From the NCBI RefSeq assembly GCF_022835675.1, contig NZ_BQUT01000005.1, positions 509,251 through 573,250 on the forward strand: 64,000 nt of DNA. The letters are read 5' to 3'. The notes under the pieces are model-generated. The model worked only from the letters and a program-made list of their open reading frames with translations. It did no database searches and was not told the DNA's origin. Origin of the DNA: Companilactobacillus sp. RD055328 (GTDB lineage Bacteria; Bacillota; Bacilli; Lactobacillales; Lactobacillaceae). Made by a program: the position numbers and the translations under genes. How positions within the stretch are numbered: position 1 is the first letter of the stretch; every line of letters starts with the position of its first letter. Below are positions 36,971 through 44,872 of the stretch, one piece after another.

Positions 36971-37987
36971 TTACATCATGCTTGCAAATTTTTGCAATGT
37001 ACGGATCATTTGAGCAGTGAAACCTGATTCGTTGTCGTACCATGATACAACTTTAACAACTTGTTTTTCGCCTGAGCCAAGAACTTGTGTTTGAGTTGGG
37101 TCAAATACTGAACCAAATTCTGTACCGATAATATCTGATGAAACGATTTCGTCAGCGTTGTAACCAAATGATGCGTTACCATCTGTAACTTTTTTAACAG
37201 CAGCATTTACTTCGTCAGCTGAAACTTCTTTGCTAAGAGTTACAACTAATTCTGTAAGTGAACCTGTGATAACTGGTACACGTTGTGCATGTCCGTCAAG
37301 TTTACCTTGTAATGCAGGGATAACTTTACCAACAGCTTTAGCAGCACCTGTTGAATGAGGAATAACGTTTTGTGCAGCAGCACGAGCGTTACGTTTGTTT
37401 CCACCACGATCAGGACTATCTTGAAGTTTTTGTGTAGCTGTGTAAGCATGGATTGTTGTCATTGTACCAGCTTCGATACCGAAAGCATCGTTAACTGCTT
37501 GAGCCATAGGAGCTAAACAGTTTGTTGTACATGATGCAGCTGAAATGATTTGGTCTTCTGGTGTGATAACGTCATCGTTAACACCATAAACAACTGTTTT
37601 CATGTCTCCAGCAGGAGCTGAAACAAGAACTTTTTTAGCACCAGCATTGATATGTGCTTGAGCTTTTTCTGGTGATGTGTAGAAACCAGTACTTTCAAGA
37701 ACTAGTTCAACACCGTCATTTTTAACCCAAGGAATGTTGTTAGCATCTGCTTCAGCGTAAACTGGAATTGTTTTTCCATCAATAACCAAAGCGTTATCTG
37801 TTGCTGAAACTTCATGGTTGAATTGACCATGAGCTGTATCATATTTTAGTAAATGTGCCAACATGTCAGGTGATGTTAAGTCATTGATTGCAACAACTTC
37901 TAGATCATTACCTGCAACTTCATAAATACGACGAATAGCCAAACGACCGATACGTCCAAAACCGTTAATACCTACTTTTGTAGCCAT
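36971..37987 (-). CDS. gap: Glyceraldehyde-3-phosphate dehydrogenase (type I)
   Basis: 338 residues. It oxidises glyceraldehyde-3-phosphate with NAD. The NAD-binding N-terminus is [17 protein letters not shown]; the active-site signature SCTTNCLAP places the catalytic Cys at 153; the C-terminal WYDNESGF motif is present. Asp at the end of the second strand (AINDL) fits NAD specificity. It follows cggR by 30 bases and is regulated with it. ATG after AAGGAGG. Confidence 0.98.
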   Translation of the reverse strand: MATKVGINGFGRIGRLAIRRIYEVAGNDLEVVAINDLTSPDMLAHLLKYDTAHGQFNHEVSATDNALVIDGKTIPVYAEADANNIPWVKNDGVELVLESTGFYTSPEKAQAHINAGAKKVLVSAPAGDMKTVVYGVNDDVITPEDQIISAASCTTNCLAPMAQAVNDAFGIEAGTMTTIHAYTATQKLQDSPDRGGNKRNARAAAQNVIPHSTGAAKAVGKVIPALQGKLDGHAQRVPVITGSLTELVVTLSKEVSADEVNAAVKKVTDGNASFGYNADEIVSSDIIGTEFGSVFDPTQTQVLGSGEKQVVKVVSWYDNESGFTAQMIRTLQKFASMM

Positions 37988-38017
37988 AAGTAAAATTCCT
38001 CCTTCAGGAAAGTAAAA

Positions 38018-39061
38018 TTATTTTAAAGGGTTATCCCTTAAAATCGCATTTGAGGCACCTTCGTCAGTAATCAAAACTGTCTGACTAGGTGCGTTTTTCA
38101 TATATGCCTGAATTGCTTGAGCTTTAGAACTACCTCCAACAATCGCAAACACATATTTAATTTTATCAAGATCCCGAATATGTAAACCTATTCTAGGTAT
38201 CTTATAAACCAGATTACCTTTAGCATCGAAGAAATCTCCAAAAGCTTCTGAAACAGCTTCTTTACGTTCAAGTAACTGTTGAGCTTCTGCCGGAAGATCT
38301 CGACGTTTTGCCATGACGTCCGCTTTACCAATACTGTGTAAAACAACATCACTACGTTCAATTAATCTAATAACCGAACTAATAGAAGGTTCTGCTAGAA
38401 GCGACTCAAAACTCTTTTCACTGATATCTTCAGGAACATACAGAGCTTTGTGCTTACCATTTGTATGCTCAGCCATCTTAGCTGATATAGTATTAGCTTG
38501 TATTTCTACAGCTTCCCCTACACCACCACGAGCTGGTACAAAAGTTAAGTCACGCTTCTTAGAAATTACAGGGGTAAGTTCTTCGGCAATCTCTGCCATT
38601 GTATTACCACCTGTAACCGAAATCGTAACAGGTCCGTTAGGAAGAGTAGAAACCAGCGTTTCATTAAGTACTCTACCTAACGACTCAACGACTCGAAGTC
38701 GTAAGTCTAAATCACCCGGAACAATAATGACTCGTTGTATCCCAAGTAGATTACCTAAAGCACGTTCGTCTTCGGATATATCTAAAACATTCGAAACAAC
38801 GAACTCTAACTGTGCTAATAGCTCACGACCTTTTTTTGTTAACTTCATTCCCGACTTAGATGTAGTAATCACTCCTGAACTTTTCAGAATATCTGATTCA
38901 GTTCGTAGAGTGCGTTCACTCATATCTAACTCCGAAGCTAGCATCCGTCTTCCAACTGGTTCCATCCAAAGAATCTGTTGGAGAATATGATATCTTCTCG
39001 TTAACGTTTTAAAAAAATCGGGCGCTACCGCTTCAATCCAATCAAGATTTTCGTTCATCAT
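38018..39061 (-). CDS. cggR: CggR, central glycolytic gene regulator
   Basis: About 346 residues, SorC/DeoR family. An N-terminal helix-turn-helix (about 33-60: RMLASELDMSERTLRTESDIL) precedes a winged region and a C-terminal sugar-phosphate domain with VTGGNTMAEIAEEL and GGSSKAQAIQAYM. In Bacillus CggR represses the gapA operon and is relieved by fructose-1,6-bisphosphate. A CggR-type operator lies directly upstream, consistent with autoregulation. Two adjacent ATGs (39061, 39058) are possible; 39058 gives better spacing to AAGAGG. Confidence 0.95.
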   Translation of the reverse strand: MMNENLDWIEAVAPDFFKTLTRRYHILQQILWMEPVGRRMLASELDMSERTLRTESDILKSSGVITTSKSGMKLTKKGRELLAQLEFVVSNVLDISEDERALGNLLGIQRVIIVPGDLDLRLRVVESLGRVLNETLVSTLPNGPVTISVTGGNTMAEIAEELTPVISKKRDLTFVPARGGVGEAVEIQANTISAKMAEHTNGKHKALYVPEDISEKSFESLLAEPSISSVIRLIERSDVVLHSIGKADVMAKRRDLPAEAQQLLERKEAVSEAFGDFFDAKGNLVYKIPRIGLHIRDLDKIKYVFAIVGGSSKAQAIQAYMKNAPSQTVLITDEGASNAILRDNPLK

Positions 39062-39073
39062 CACACCTCTTGG

Positions 39074-39109
39074 GACATCTACTGTCCATGTATGACATTT
39101 TGCGACCCA
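39074..39109 (-). promoter_or_regulatory. CggR operator
   Basis: Minus strand reads TGGGTC-N6-TGTC-N4-ATGGAC-N6-TGTC. This reproduces the spacing of the Bacillus subtilis operator (CGGGAC-N6-TGTC-N4-CGGGAC-N6-TGTC) with two changes in each six-base half. It lies downstream of the promoter and about 12 bases before cggR. Confidence 0.85.
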
Positions 39110-39165
39110 TTAAGATAAAAATAAATATTCACGATGAAAATCTTTCTTCTCTCATGAACAATTAA

Positions 39166-39193
39166 ATTATAACAAACACTATTTAATTTGCAA
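39166..39193 (-). promoter_or_regulatory. cggR-gap promoter
   Basis: Minus strand TTGCAA (39193-39188) and TATAAT (39171-39166), 16 bases apart, with an extended TGT before the -10. The predicted start lies about 50 bases upstream of the CggR operator, as in a roadblock arrangement. Confidence 0.65.
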
Positions 39194-39260
39194 CTGTAAT
39201 CACTTGAAAATATACAAGATATTTTTAAAGTATTCTATTATAATAGGAACATACATTTAA

Positions 39261-39332
39261 GCGTCGCTAGTGTAATGGATCGCACGCAAGATTCCGGTTC
39301 TTGAAATGCGGGTTCGACTCCCGCGTGACGCA
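39261..39332 (+). tRNA. tRNA-Arg (anticodon CCG)
   Basis: 72 bases folding as a cloverleaf. Acceptor GCGTCGC pairs with GTGACGC; the anticodon arm is CAAGA-TTCCGGT-TCTTG with CCG at 39294-39296; the T arm contains GGTTCGACTCC. The 3' CCA is not encoded (A then TAAA). It reads CGG codons, rare in this AT-rich genome. It stands alone on the plus strand between cggR and the DMT gene. Confidence 0.95.
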
Positions 39333-39349
39333 TAAAATCAGAACAAAAA

Positions 39350-40282
39350 TTAATTTATTTTCTTTTTTGACGCATATCGATTGTATAAATTATTTAAAAC
39401 TAATGCCAAAATTGTAATTGTAACTCCTAACAATTCAAACATTGTCACTTGGTATCCATTTATAATTGTTATTACAAAAGAAATGATTGGAACTAAGTTC
39501 ATAAATAATATCCCATTAATTGGTTTGATAATTCGATTCCCCATGTTCCAAGCAAAAACAGCGATTACACCAGCAAAACTAATCATATAAAATAATGCTG
39601 TTTTAACCCCAATAATTTGATTAATTGTTGGTAATTTTAACAGTCCAAAAATTGTCGCAAATATTAAAATAATAATTACTGAACCTACTCCGTAGATGGA
39701 AGTTAGTGTTGAATATCTTAAAATTGACCAATCAGGAAAATCATTGCCACCTGTTGTGTAGATTACCCAGCATAAAGCACCTAATAAAATTAACATCAAT
39801 GCAAAAATAGAATTTTGATTAGAAAACAGAACTGATACGTCGCCTTTAGTAACAACCATAAAAACTCCAACTGCTGCAATGACCATTGACAACAATGACA
39901 TAATAGTAGGTTTAACACCTTTATAAATCCAAGTCACTAAAACTCCTAATAAAGGTTGGATTGCCATCATTACAGAAGCAATAATTGCACCCGATGAGCC
40001 AGCAATTTTTTGACCAAGAAATACTAAAAAGCTAAAACCTGCAAAGGCAAAAGTCCCTAGTAACCAAATCTTAAAAGCATGACCTTCTGTGTTAAATGCT
40101 TCTTTTCCTTCTATTATCAGTAACAGAATTGTAAATATAATTGCCACCGAACCATATCTGAATAACGTAAAATAAAACGGATCAATAATCTTCAAAGCCG
40201 GTGCCATGATTGGAAACATTCCTCCCCATGATAATACTGATACCAAACATAATACTAATCCCAACAAGTATTTTTTTGACAT
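39350..40282 (-). CDS. EamA/DMT-family transporter
   Basis: 310 residues with about ten hydrophobic segments arranged as two EamA repeats; repeat features include GGMFPIMAPALKIIDPFYFTLFRYG in repeat 1 (cited as GGMFPIM…FTLFRYG) and FAWNMGNRIIKPINGILFMNLVP in repeat 2. Drug/metabolite transporters export amino acids, nucleosides or drugs; substrate not readable. It is divergent from a LysR-type gene that probably regulates it. ATG after TAGGAGA. Confidence 0.88.
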   Translation of the reverse strand: MSKKYLLGLVLCLVSVLSWGGMFPIMAPALKIIDPFYFTLFRYGSVAIIFTILLLIIEGKEAFNTEGHAFKIWLLGTFAFAGFSFLVFLGQKIAGSSGAIIASVMMAIQPLLGVLVTWIYKGVKPTIMSLLSMVIAAVGVFMVVTKGDVSVLFSNQNSIFALMLILLGALCWVIYTTGGNDFPDWSILRYSTLTSIYGVGSVIIILIFATIFGLLKLPTINQIIGVKTALFYMISFAGVIAVFAWNMGNRIIKPINGILFMNLVPIISFVITIINGYQVTMFELLGVTITILALVLNNLYNRYASKKKIN

Positions 40283-40361
40283 AATATTTCTCCTAACCTT
40301 TTAATAATATGAAATTACCATTCTCATATACTTTGTAGAAGAAACGTTTTATAATGATAGG

Positions 40362-40378
40362 TATAACAAAAAGTTATA
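40362..40378. promoter_or_regulatory. Putative LysR-type binding box
   Basis: TATAAC-N5-GTTATA, a perfect 17-base inverted repeat with T-N11-A geometry, lies 20 bases before the lysR start and just behind a TATAAT -10 (40350-40355). It fits autorepression and control of the divergent transporter. Confidence 0.55.
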
Positions 40379-40398
40379 ACTATTCTTAGGAGATTATC

Positions 40399-41262
40399 AT
40401 GGACATTGATTTGTTAAAAATATTTATACGAGTTGCCGAAGCCAAAAGTATTAATCAAGTTAGCGAATCACTTTCATTAACACAACCCGCTATCAGTAAA
40501 AAAATCAAACAATTGGAAGAAGAATTCAATACGCAGCTTTTCATTCGAAGTTCTCAGGGTATGACTTTAACTAATGGCGGAACACAATTATACGAACAAG
40601 CTTTACCCTTTTTAAAACAATTCGAGTATATGAAAAGTTCGGTGAACAATTCATCAATTTCATTTAATAATATTAAAATTGGTGTTTTAGATAGTATTTC
40701 TTCTTATAAGTACTCTCAATTTTTCATTGATAATATGGCAAACTTCCAAGAAATAATTATTTCTAATAAAATCTTCGATTTGATTAATCCATTCAATAGC
40801 GGTCAACTAGATACATTAATTATTGATTCATCTTTTAAAAATAATTTTAAAGGCGATTATTTCGAACGAAAACTTTTCGTTGAACCTTATTATGTAGTTT
40901 ATTCCAAAAATAACAATGCCATCAATTTATTAAACTCAAATATTACTCCACAGAAACTACAACCTTTAAAACTCATTATGTATCCAAAATATTGTCCAAT
41001 TCATCAACGTATTGTTCAAACATATAAAAGTATCGATCTAGTTCCACCTCAAATTATGGAAATTGATTACAGTGAGTCTACTATTTCTACAGTCACAAAT
41101 TCAGACTACGTAACAATCCTACCTGAAGCTATGGCTAGAAATAAGGTGTCTCAAGATCCGCAGCACTTAGCTATGAAACAACTTGATATAACTTTTATAA
41201 GAAATGTTTCACTTTTTTCACGCAATAAAAAGGTTTTAGACTTTTTAGATAAATTAAATTAA
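40399..41262 (+). CDS. LysR-family transcriptional regulator
   Basis: 287 residues. The N-terminal winged helix is clear (about 1-60: FIRVAEAKSINQVSESLSLT, QPAISKKIKQLEEEFNTQLF), followed by a LysR substrate-binding domain with weak similarity. The effector is unknown. It is divergent from the EamA transporter, so that gene is the likely target. ATG after TAGGAG. No terminator is obvious behind it. Confidence 0.88.
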   Translation: MDIDLLKIFIRVAEAKSINQVSESLSLTQPAISKKIKQLEEEFNTQLFIRSSQGMTLTNGGTQLYEQALPFLKQFEYMKSSVNNSSISFNNIKIGVLDSISSYKYSQFFIDNMANFQEIIISNKIFDLINPFNSGQLDTLIIDSSFKNNFKGDYFERKLFVEPYYVVYSKNNNAINLLNSNITPQKLQPLKLIMYPKYCPIHQRIVQTYKSIDLVPPQIMEIDYSESTISTVTNSDYVTILPEAMARNKVSQDPQHLAMKQLDITFIRNVSLFSRNKKVLDFLDKLN

Positions 41263-41327
41263 CTTTTAATACTCTCTTTATTGATAATGCTATACTCTAA
41301 TCATAAATTAAATATGGAGGGGAAAAT

Positions 41328-41510
41328 ATGACTACTATTTATATTTCGTTATCATTCGCTTCTTTTATTGGTGGATTTTTATTAATAATTGCTTTTAATA
41401 AAGATTTCAAAAAGTTAACTACTTTCCAAAAATTTTCAATACTCTTTACTGTGATTGCCATTGTTTCTCCTATGATTATTGGAACAATCAATGGATTCAT
41501 CAATCATTAA
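41328..41510 (+). CDS. Small two-helix membrane protein
   Basis: 60 residues with two hydrophobic helices (about 2-23 and 38-57) joined by a charged loop KDFKKLTTFQK. The strong ribosome site TGGAGGGGA sits 7 bases before the ATG, which supports a real gene. No family recognised; such short proteins are common between lysR and clpP-like genes in lactobacilli. Function unknown. Confidence 0.65.
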   Translation: MTTIYISLSFASFIGGFLLIIAFNKDFKKLTTFQKFSILFTVIAIVSPMIIGTINGFINH

Positions 41511-41520
41511 CACTTAAAAT

Positions 41521-41549
41521 TTGACCCCTCTCTACTACTATGTTAAATT
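41521..41549 (+). promoter_or_regulatory. clpP promoter
   Basis: TTGACC (41521-41526) and TAAATT (41544-41549) spaced 17 bases, with the CIRCE element starting inside the -10. Confidence 0.5.
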
Positions 41550-41574
41550 AGCACAGTACTTATAAGAGTGCTAA
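41548..41574 (+). promoter_or_regulatory. CIRCE element (HrcA operator) upstream of clpP
   Basis: TTAGCACAG-N9-GAGTGCTAA. The right arm is a perfect CIRCE arm; the left arm differs from consensus TTAGCACTC in its last two bases. It overlaps the -10 region and transcription start, consistent with HrcA repression of clpP. Confidence 0.85.
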
Positions 41575-41600
41575 ACAAATTATAGGAGGCGCTAATTAAT

Positions 41601-42185
41601 ATGTTAGTACCAACAGTTATCGAACAAAATTCACGCGGTGAACGCGCTTATGATATATATTCTCGTCTATTGAAAGACAGAATTATTATGCTTTCTGGAG
41701 AAGTTAACGATCAAATGGCTAACACTATTATCGCTCAATTACTTTTCCTTGATGCCCAAGATTCAGATAAGGATATCTCAATCTACATCAACTCTCCTGG
41801 TGGTTCTGTAACAGCCGGTTTGGCTATTATGGATACAATGAACTTCATCAAATCTGACGTTCAAACTATTGCTATGGGAATGGCTGCTTCAATGGCCAGT
41901 GTTCTTCTTTCATCTGGAACAAAAGGTAAAAGATTTGCACTTCCTAACTCAACAGTTCTTATCCACCAACCTTTAGGCGGCGCTCAAGGTCAACAAACAG
42001 AAATCGAAATTGCTGCTAGAGAAATCCTTAAGACTCGTGAGAAGTTAAATCACATTCTTGCCGACAACTCTGGTCAAACATTTGAAACTCTTCAAAAAGA
42101 TACTGATCGTGATAACTATATGACAGCTCAAGAAGCTAAAGAATATGGTTTGATTGATGATGTTATGGTTAACAAAGCAAAATAA
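41601..42185 (+). CDS. clpP: ATP-dependent Clp protease proteolytic subunit
   Basis: 194 residues. The serine protease chamber used with ClpC/ClpX/ClpE for protein quality control. Catalytic triad: Ser97 in GMAASMAS, His122 in VLIHQP and Asp171 in DRDNYM. Full length, with the N-terminal axial loop [20 protein letters not shown]. Regulated by heat shock through a CIRCE-type site just upstream. ATG after TAGGAGG with an 11-base gap. Confidence 0.98.
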   Translation: MLVPTVIEQNSRGERAYDIYSRLLKDRIIMLSGEVNDQMANTIIAQLLFLDAQDSDKDISIYINSPGGSVTAGLAIMDTMNFIKSDVQTIAMGMAASMASVLLSSGTKGKRFALPNSTVLIHQPLGGAQGQQTEIEIAAREILKTREKLNHILADNSGQTFETLQKDTDRDNYMTAQEAKEYGLIDDVMVNKAK

Positions 42186-42194
42186 AATACAGTT

Positions 42195-42233
42195 AAAAAG
42201 ACACTTATCAACATTGATAAGTGTCTTTTTTTT
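42195..42233. terminator. Bidirectional terminator after clpP
   Basis: 16-bp perfect stem (AAAAAGACACTTATCA and complement) with loop ACAT and T tracts on both strands. It serves clpP and the convergent membrane-protein gene, whose stop lies at its edge. Confidence 0.9.
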
Positions 42234-42717
42234 AATTTTTCTGTTTTGTTTTTTTTAAAAGCATCACAATAACAATCAATAGTGCCGCAAATAAAAATCC
42301 GATTGTTATAATTAGTCTTTGATCATACATACCTTGAAGTTTCTGAACATCATAAGCTTTTTTAAGCAAGCTGTATGAATCAGCAGTATAAAAAGTAAAT
42401 ACATTTCCACTATTCATTGCCATAAGAAAGGCATTACTTACAGTTGTAATAGGCGTGAATGCAAAATATCCTGATACTGCTAATAGAAATATTGCAATAT
42501 TTGTAAATATATTCGTTAAATCTATTTTTGTAGAAATCACCCACAAATTAATTATTAATACTCCCGTCAACACTAAATATCCAATGACAAACGGAGTTTC
42601 TACATATGGTCCAGATTTATCTGATGTTAAATGATACAAAAATGCTCCTAAACCTATAAAAACAATGCCTAAAATAATGCTACCTAATTTTAAAATTAAT
42701 GAAATTATTTTTTCCAT
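42232..42717 (-). CDS. Four-helix membrane protein of unknown function
   Basis: 161 residues with four hydrophobic segments (about 6-27, 43-63, 70-91, 132-154). A loop of about 40 residues between helices 3 and 4 (NSGNVFTFYTADSYSLLKKAY) would face outward. No family recognised. It follows the lemA gene by 28 bases and is the last gene of a three-gene cluster inserted between clpP and whiA. ATG after AGGAAA. Confidence 0.7.
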   Translation of the reverse strand: MEKIISLILKLGSIILGIVFIGLGAFLYHLTSDKSGPYVETPFVIGYLVLTGVLIINLWVISTKIDLTNIFTNIAIFLLAVSGYFAFTPITTVSNAFLMAMNSGNVFTFYTADSYSLLKKAYDVQKLQGMYDQRLIITIGFLFAALLIVIVMLLKKTKQKN

Positions 42718-42745
42718 TTTTTATTTCCTATTCGTATTAATTATA

Positions 42746-43336
42746 TTAAAACTTCACAGTGGGTCTCTCAAAGTTTTGACCATCAAATACTAAAAATTCT
42801 TTTTTTTGAAAACCAAATCGTTTTGCTACTATCGATTTGGGAAATTGTTCAATATCAGTGTTGTATCGCCTAGTCATTAAATTATATTCTTCACGATAGG
42901 TACTTATTCTATTCTCTATATTCTCTAAACTGTTTTGTAGTGAATTAAACTGTGTATCTGCCTTTAATTCTGGATACTTTTCAACTACTACCATTAATTT
43001 ACTCAATTCAGAAGTAAGCTTTTGACTAACATTCATCTTGTCTTGCAAACTTGATTCCTTATCGATATTCACTTGGGCAGTTTGCTTTCGAGCGTTAATA
43101 ACTTTTTCTAACGTACTGGACTCATGTTTTGCATATCCTTTAACCGTCTCAACAATATTTAAAACCAAATCACTACGTCTTATTAATTGTATTTCAATAT
43201 TACTTGCAGCTTCTTCGACTCGATTCTTTCGTCTAACAAAATCATTTTGAAAACCAATAATTGCAACCGGAATGGTTATCGCTATTAGAAAAATAAACAT
43301 TCCCAATAGTCCTAATATGCTCAAAAAAAATTCCAT
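42746..43336 (-). CDS. lemA: LemA-family protein
   Basis: 196 residues. An N-terminal membrane helix (about 8-28) is followed by the LemA helical bundle: QNDFVRRKNRVEEAASNIEIQ with RRSDLVLNIVETVKGYAKHE, KLMVVVEKYPELKADTQF, and YNTDIEQFPKSIVAKRFGF near the C-terminus. LemA proteins are membrane-anchored with an exposed helical domain; their role is unclear although they often pair with membrane partners. Here the partners are an anchored K/E-rich protein and a four-helix membrane protein. ATG after GGAGA. Confidence 0.9.
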   Translation of the reverse strand: MEFFLSILGLLGMFIFLIAITIPVAIIGFQNDFVRRKNRVEEAASNIEIQLIRRSDLVLNIVETVKGYAKHESSTLEKVINARKQTAQVNIDKESSLQDKMNVSQKLTSELSKLMVVVEKYPELKADTQFNSLQNSLENIENRISTYREEYNLMTRRYNTDIEQFPKSIVAKRFGFQKKEFLVFDGQNFERPTVKF

Positions 43337-43350
43337 ATTTAAATCTCCAT

Positions 43351-44352
43351 TTATATAAGTTTATTTTTATAAGAATCCCAAAACGGATTATTACTTGTAA
43401 ATTTTTCTTTTCCCGCATATAGCTCTGACTGAATACTTGAATCCGCTGAATTCCAAAGCCCATCATTTATATAATACGCATCAGCCATTGTATATATATC
43501 CTCAGGTGAGTCATATGCTGTATCTTCCCATGATTCACTTGTTCTTCCACTTAATTTTGATTGAGGGTATAAGATACTAATAGCTACAACATTTGAATAA
43601 TTTCCTAAGCTTCCATCAGTAAAACTAACGGTGGACTGTATAATCATATTATTTACGTCATTAAGTACACCTTCGCTTGCTAAATCAGAAAATATATATC
43701 CTGCGGTTTTAGCAAAACTAGAACCACCCATAATGTATTCACCACTACTTAGAAAGTTCTTATTTTCATTAATTCTAACTACTAGATTCCCATCTTGAAT
43801 TGAAAGACTTGGACCTACTGATCCAGGTGATGAGTAATCAGTTAATACCTTTTGTATTTTATCTGAAGATGAATTTAACCTTTCTGCTCTTTCCGCTTCC
43901 ATTTTCTTATCAAGTTCAGCTTGTTGTGCTTCCCTTTCTGCTTCTCTTTTTTTTCTTTCTTCTTCTTCTTTTTTCTGTTTTTCTTCTTTTTGTTTAATTA
44001 TTTTTTTATATTCTTTTTTATTAAATATTATCGTCACATCTTTTGAAACGCTGTCACTTTTATAGCTATAATACACAGTGACTTCTTCTTTATAGCTGTC
44101 TTTAGGTAATTTATATTTCACCTTGAAGCGTCCTTTTTTATCAGGTTGTTGCTTTGCTTTATCAAGACCTAATTCTAGTTCACCTTTACCTTTAACTTCC
44201 CCCTTAATATAAGCCACTCCATTTTTATCAGTCTCAACTTTTGTTGAATCTAATTTTAAACTTATATCATTTCTAAAAAAACATCCTTTAAGTATAATTG
44301 CAAGAATTAAGAATGTAATTGCCCCGAATATTAGTTTTCTTTTTTTCGACAT
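43351..44352 (-). CDS. Membrane-anchored protein with Ig-like region and charged coiled coil
   Basis: 333 residues. An N-terminal hydrophobic segment (about 7-23, ending KGC) acts as signal/anchor; the -2 residue Lys makes a lipobox unlikely. Residues about 30-105 look like a beta-sandwich (KNGVAYIKGEVKGKGELELG, GRFKVKYKLPKD). Residues about 112-160 are a K/E/R-rich coiled coil. The rest (about 165-333) is a globular domain with Gly/Ser-rich strands and no recognised family. It begins the cluster with lemA and the four-helix protein, divergent from an XRE regulator. Unrecognised overall; surface exposure is inference. Confidence 0.65.
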   Translation of the reverse strand: MSKKRKLIFGAITFLILAIILKGCFFRNDISLKLDSTKVETDKNGVAYIKGEVKGKGELELGLDKAKQQPDKKGRFKVKYKLPKDSYKEEVTVYYSYKSDSVSKDVTIIFNKKEYKKIIKQKEEKQKKEEEERKKREAEREAQQAELDKKMEAERAERLNSSSDKIQKVLTDYSSPGSVGPSLSIQDGNLVVRINENKNFLSSGEYIMGGSSFAKTAGYIFSDLASEGVLNDVNNMIIQSTVSFTDGSLGNYSNVVAISILYPQSKLSGRTSESWEDTAYDSPEDIYTMADAYYINDGLWNSADSSIQSELYAGKEKFTSNNPFWDSYKNKLI

Positions 44353-44423
44353 TTGTATCCCCCTTTTATTTTATCTCTCAATTTTACTATTACTATATGC
44401 ACATGTAAACAGTTACTATGTTC

Positions 44424-44439
44424 CGTTATTTATCTAACG
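44424..44439. promoter_or_regulatory. Palindrome between the cluster and the XRE regulator
   Basis: CGTTA-N6-TAACG, flanked by further TT/AA matches, lies midway in the divergent promoter region (44 bases before the XRE start). It is a candidate operator for the XRE protein. A near-identical palindrome (14 of 16 bases) lies in the glnA leader hairpin. Confidence 0.4.
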
Positions 44440-44482
44440 AAAAACATATATCGTCATATTAAAGAGAGATTGAGGACGACAA

Positions 44483-44827
44483 ATGACAAATAATACAAAC
44501 TTAAGTATAGGTAAAAAAATTCAAGATATTAGAAAAACAAAAGGAATAACGCAAGAAAGATTAGCAGAATTGAGTAATCTTTCTGTTAATTATATTTCAA
44601 GAATCGAACGTACAAACACACAAAACATCAGTATTCAAAGCTTATATTCAATCGCTAATTCCTTAGAAGTTGACCTCTACACATTATTGTTAGACGATAC
44701 TAGTCATATTAAATCGGGATTTAATACTACAAAATTAATCAATTTTCTAAATGAAATTGATAAAGCTAAAGCTGATAAATTAAGTAAGCATTTTTTGAAC
44801 TTGATAGAAGATTTCAAAGAACTATAA
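44483..44827 (+). CDS. XRE-family transcriptional regulator
   Basis: 114 residues. One HTH_3 domain (about 8-66), with helix 2-3 region TQERLAELSNLSVNYISRIE and the SIQSLYSIANSLEVDLYTLL tail, like small Cro/CI and SinR-type proteins. The last 45 residues form a short helical extension. Divergent from the anchored-protein/lemA cluster, so regulation of that cluster and of itself is the simplest inference. ATG after GAGGAC. Confidence 0.85.
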   Translation: MTNNTNLSIGKKIQDIRKTKGITQERLAELSNLSVNYISRIERTNTQNISIQSLYSIANSLEVDLYTLLLDDTSHIKSGFNTTKLINFLNEIDKAKADKLSKHFLNLIEDFKEL

Positions 44828-44833
44828 ATCAAC

Positions 44834-44872
44834 AAAAAAAGACTCGACATATAATATGTCGAGTCTTTTTTT
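44834..44872. terminator. Bidirectional terminator between XRE gene and whiA
   Basis: Stem of 18 bp (AAAAAAAGACTCGACATA and complement), loop TAA, A/T tracts on both sides. It overlaps the whiA stop and serves both convergent genes. Confidence 0.9.

Noticed and set aside
38313-38990. 225-residue plus-strand open frame antisense to cggR
   Set aside because: It lies wholly inside cggR in a shadow frame, has no ribosome site, and its Ser/Thr/Leu-rich composition is typical of antisense frames; CggR motifs prove the other strand.
41515-41530. CtsR operator at clpP
   Set aside because: Only one GGTCAAA half-site is present on the minus strand; the required tandem heptad is missing. The CIRCE element explains the region better.
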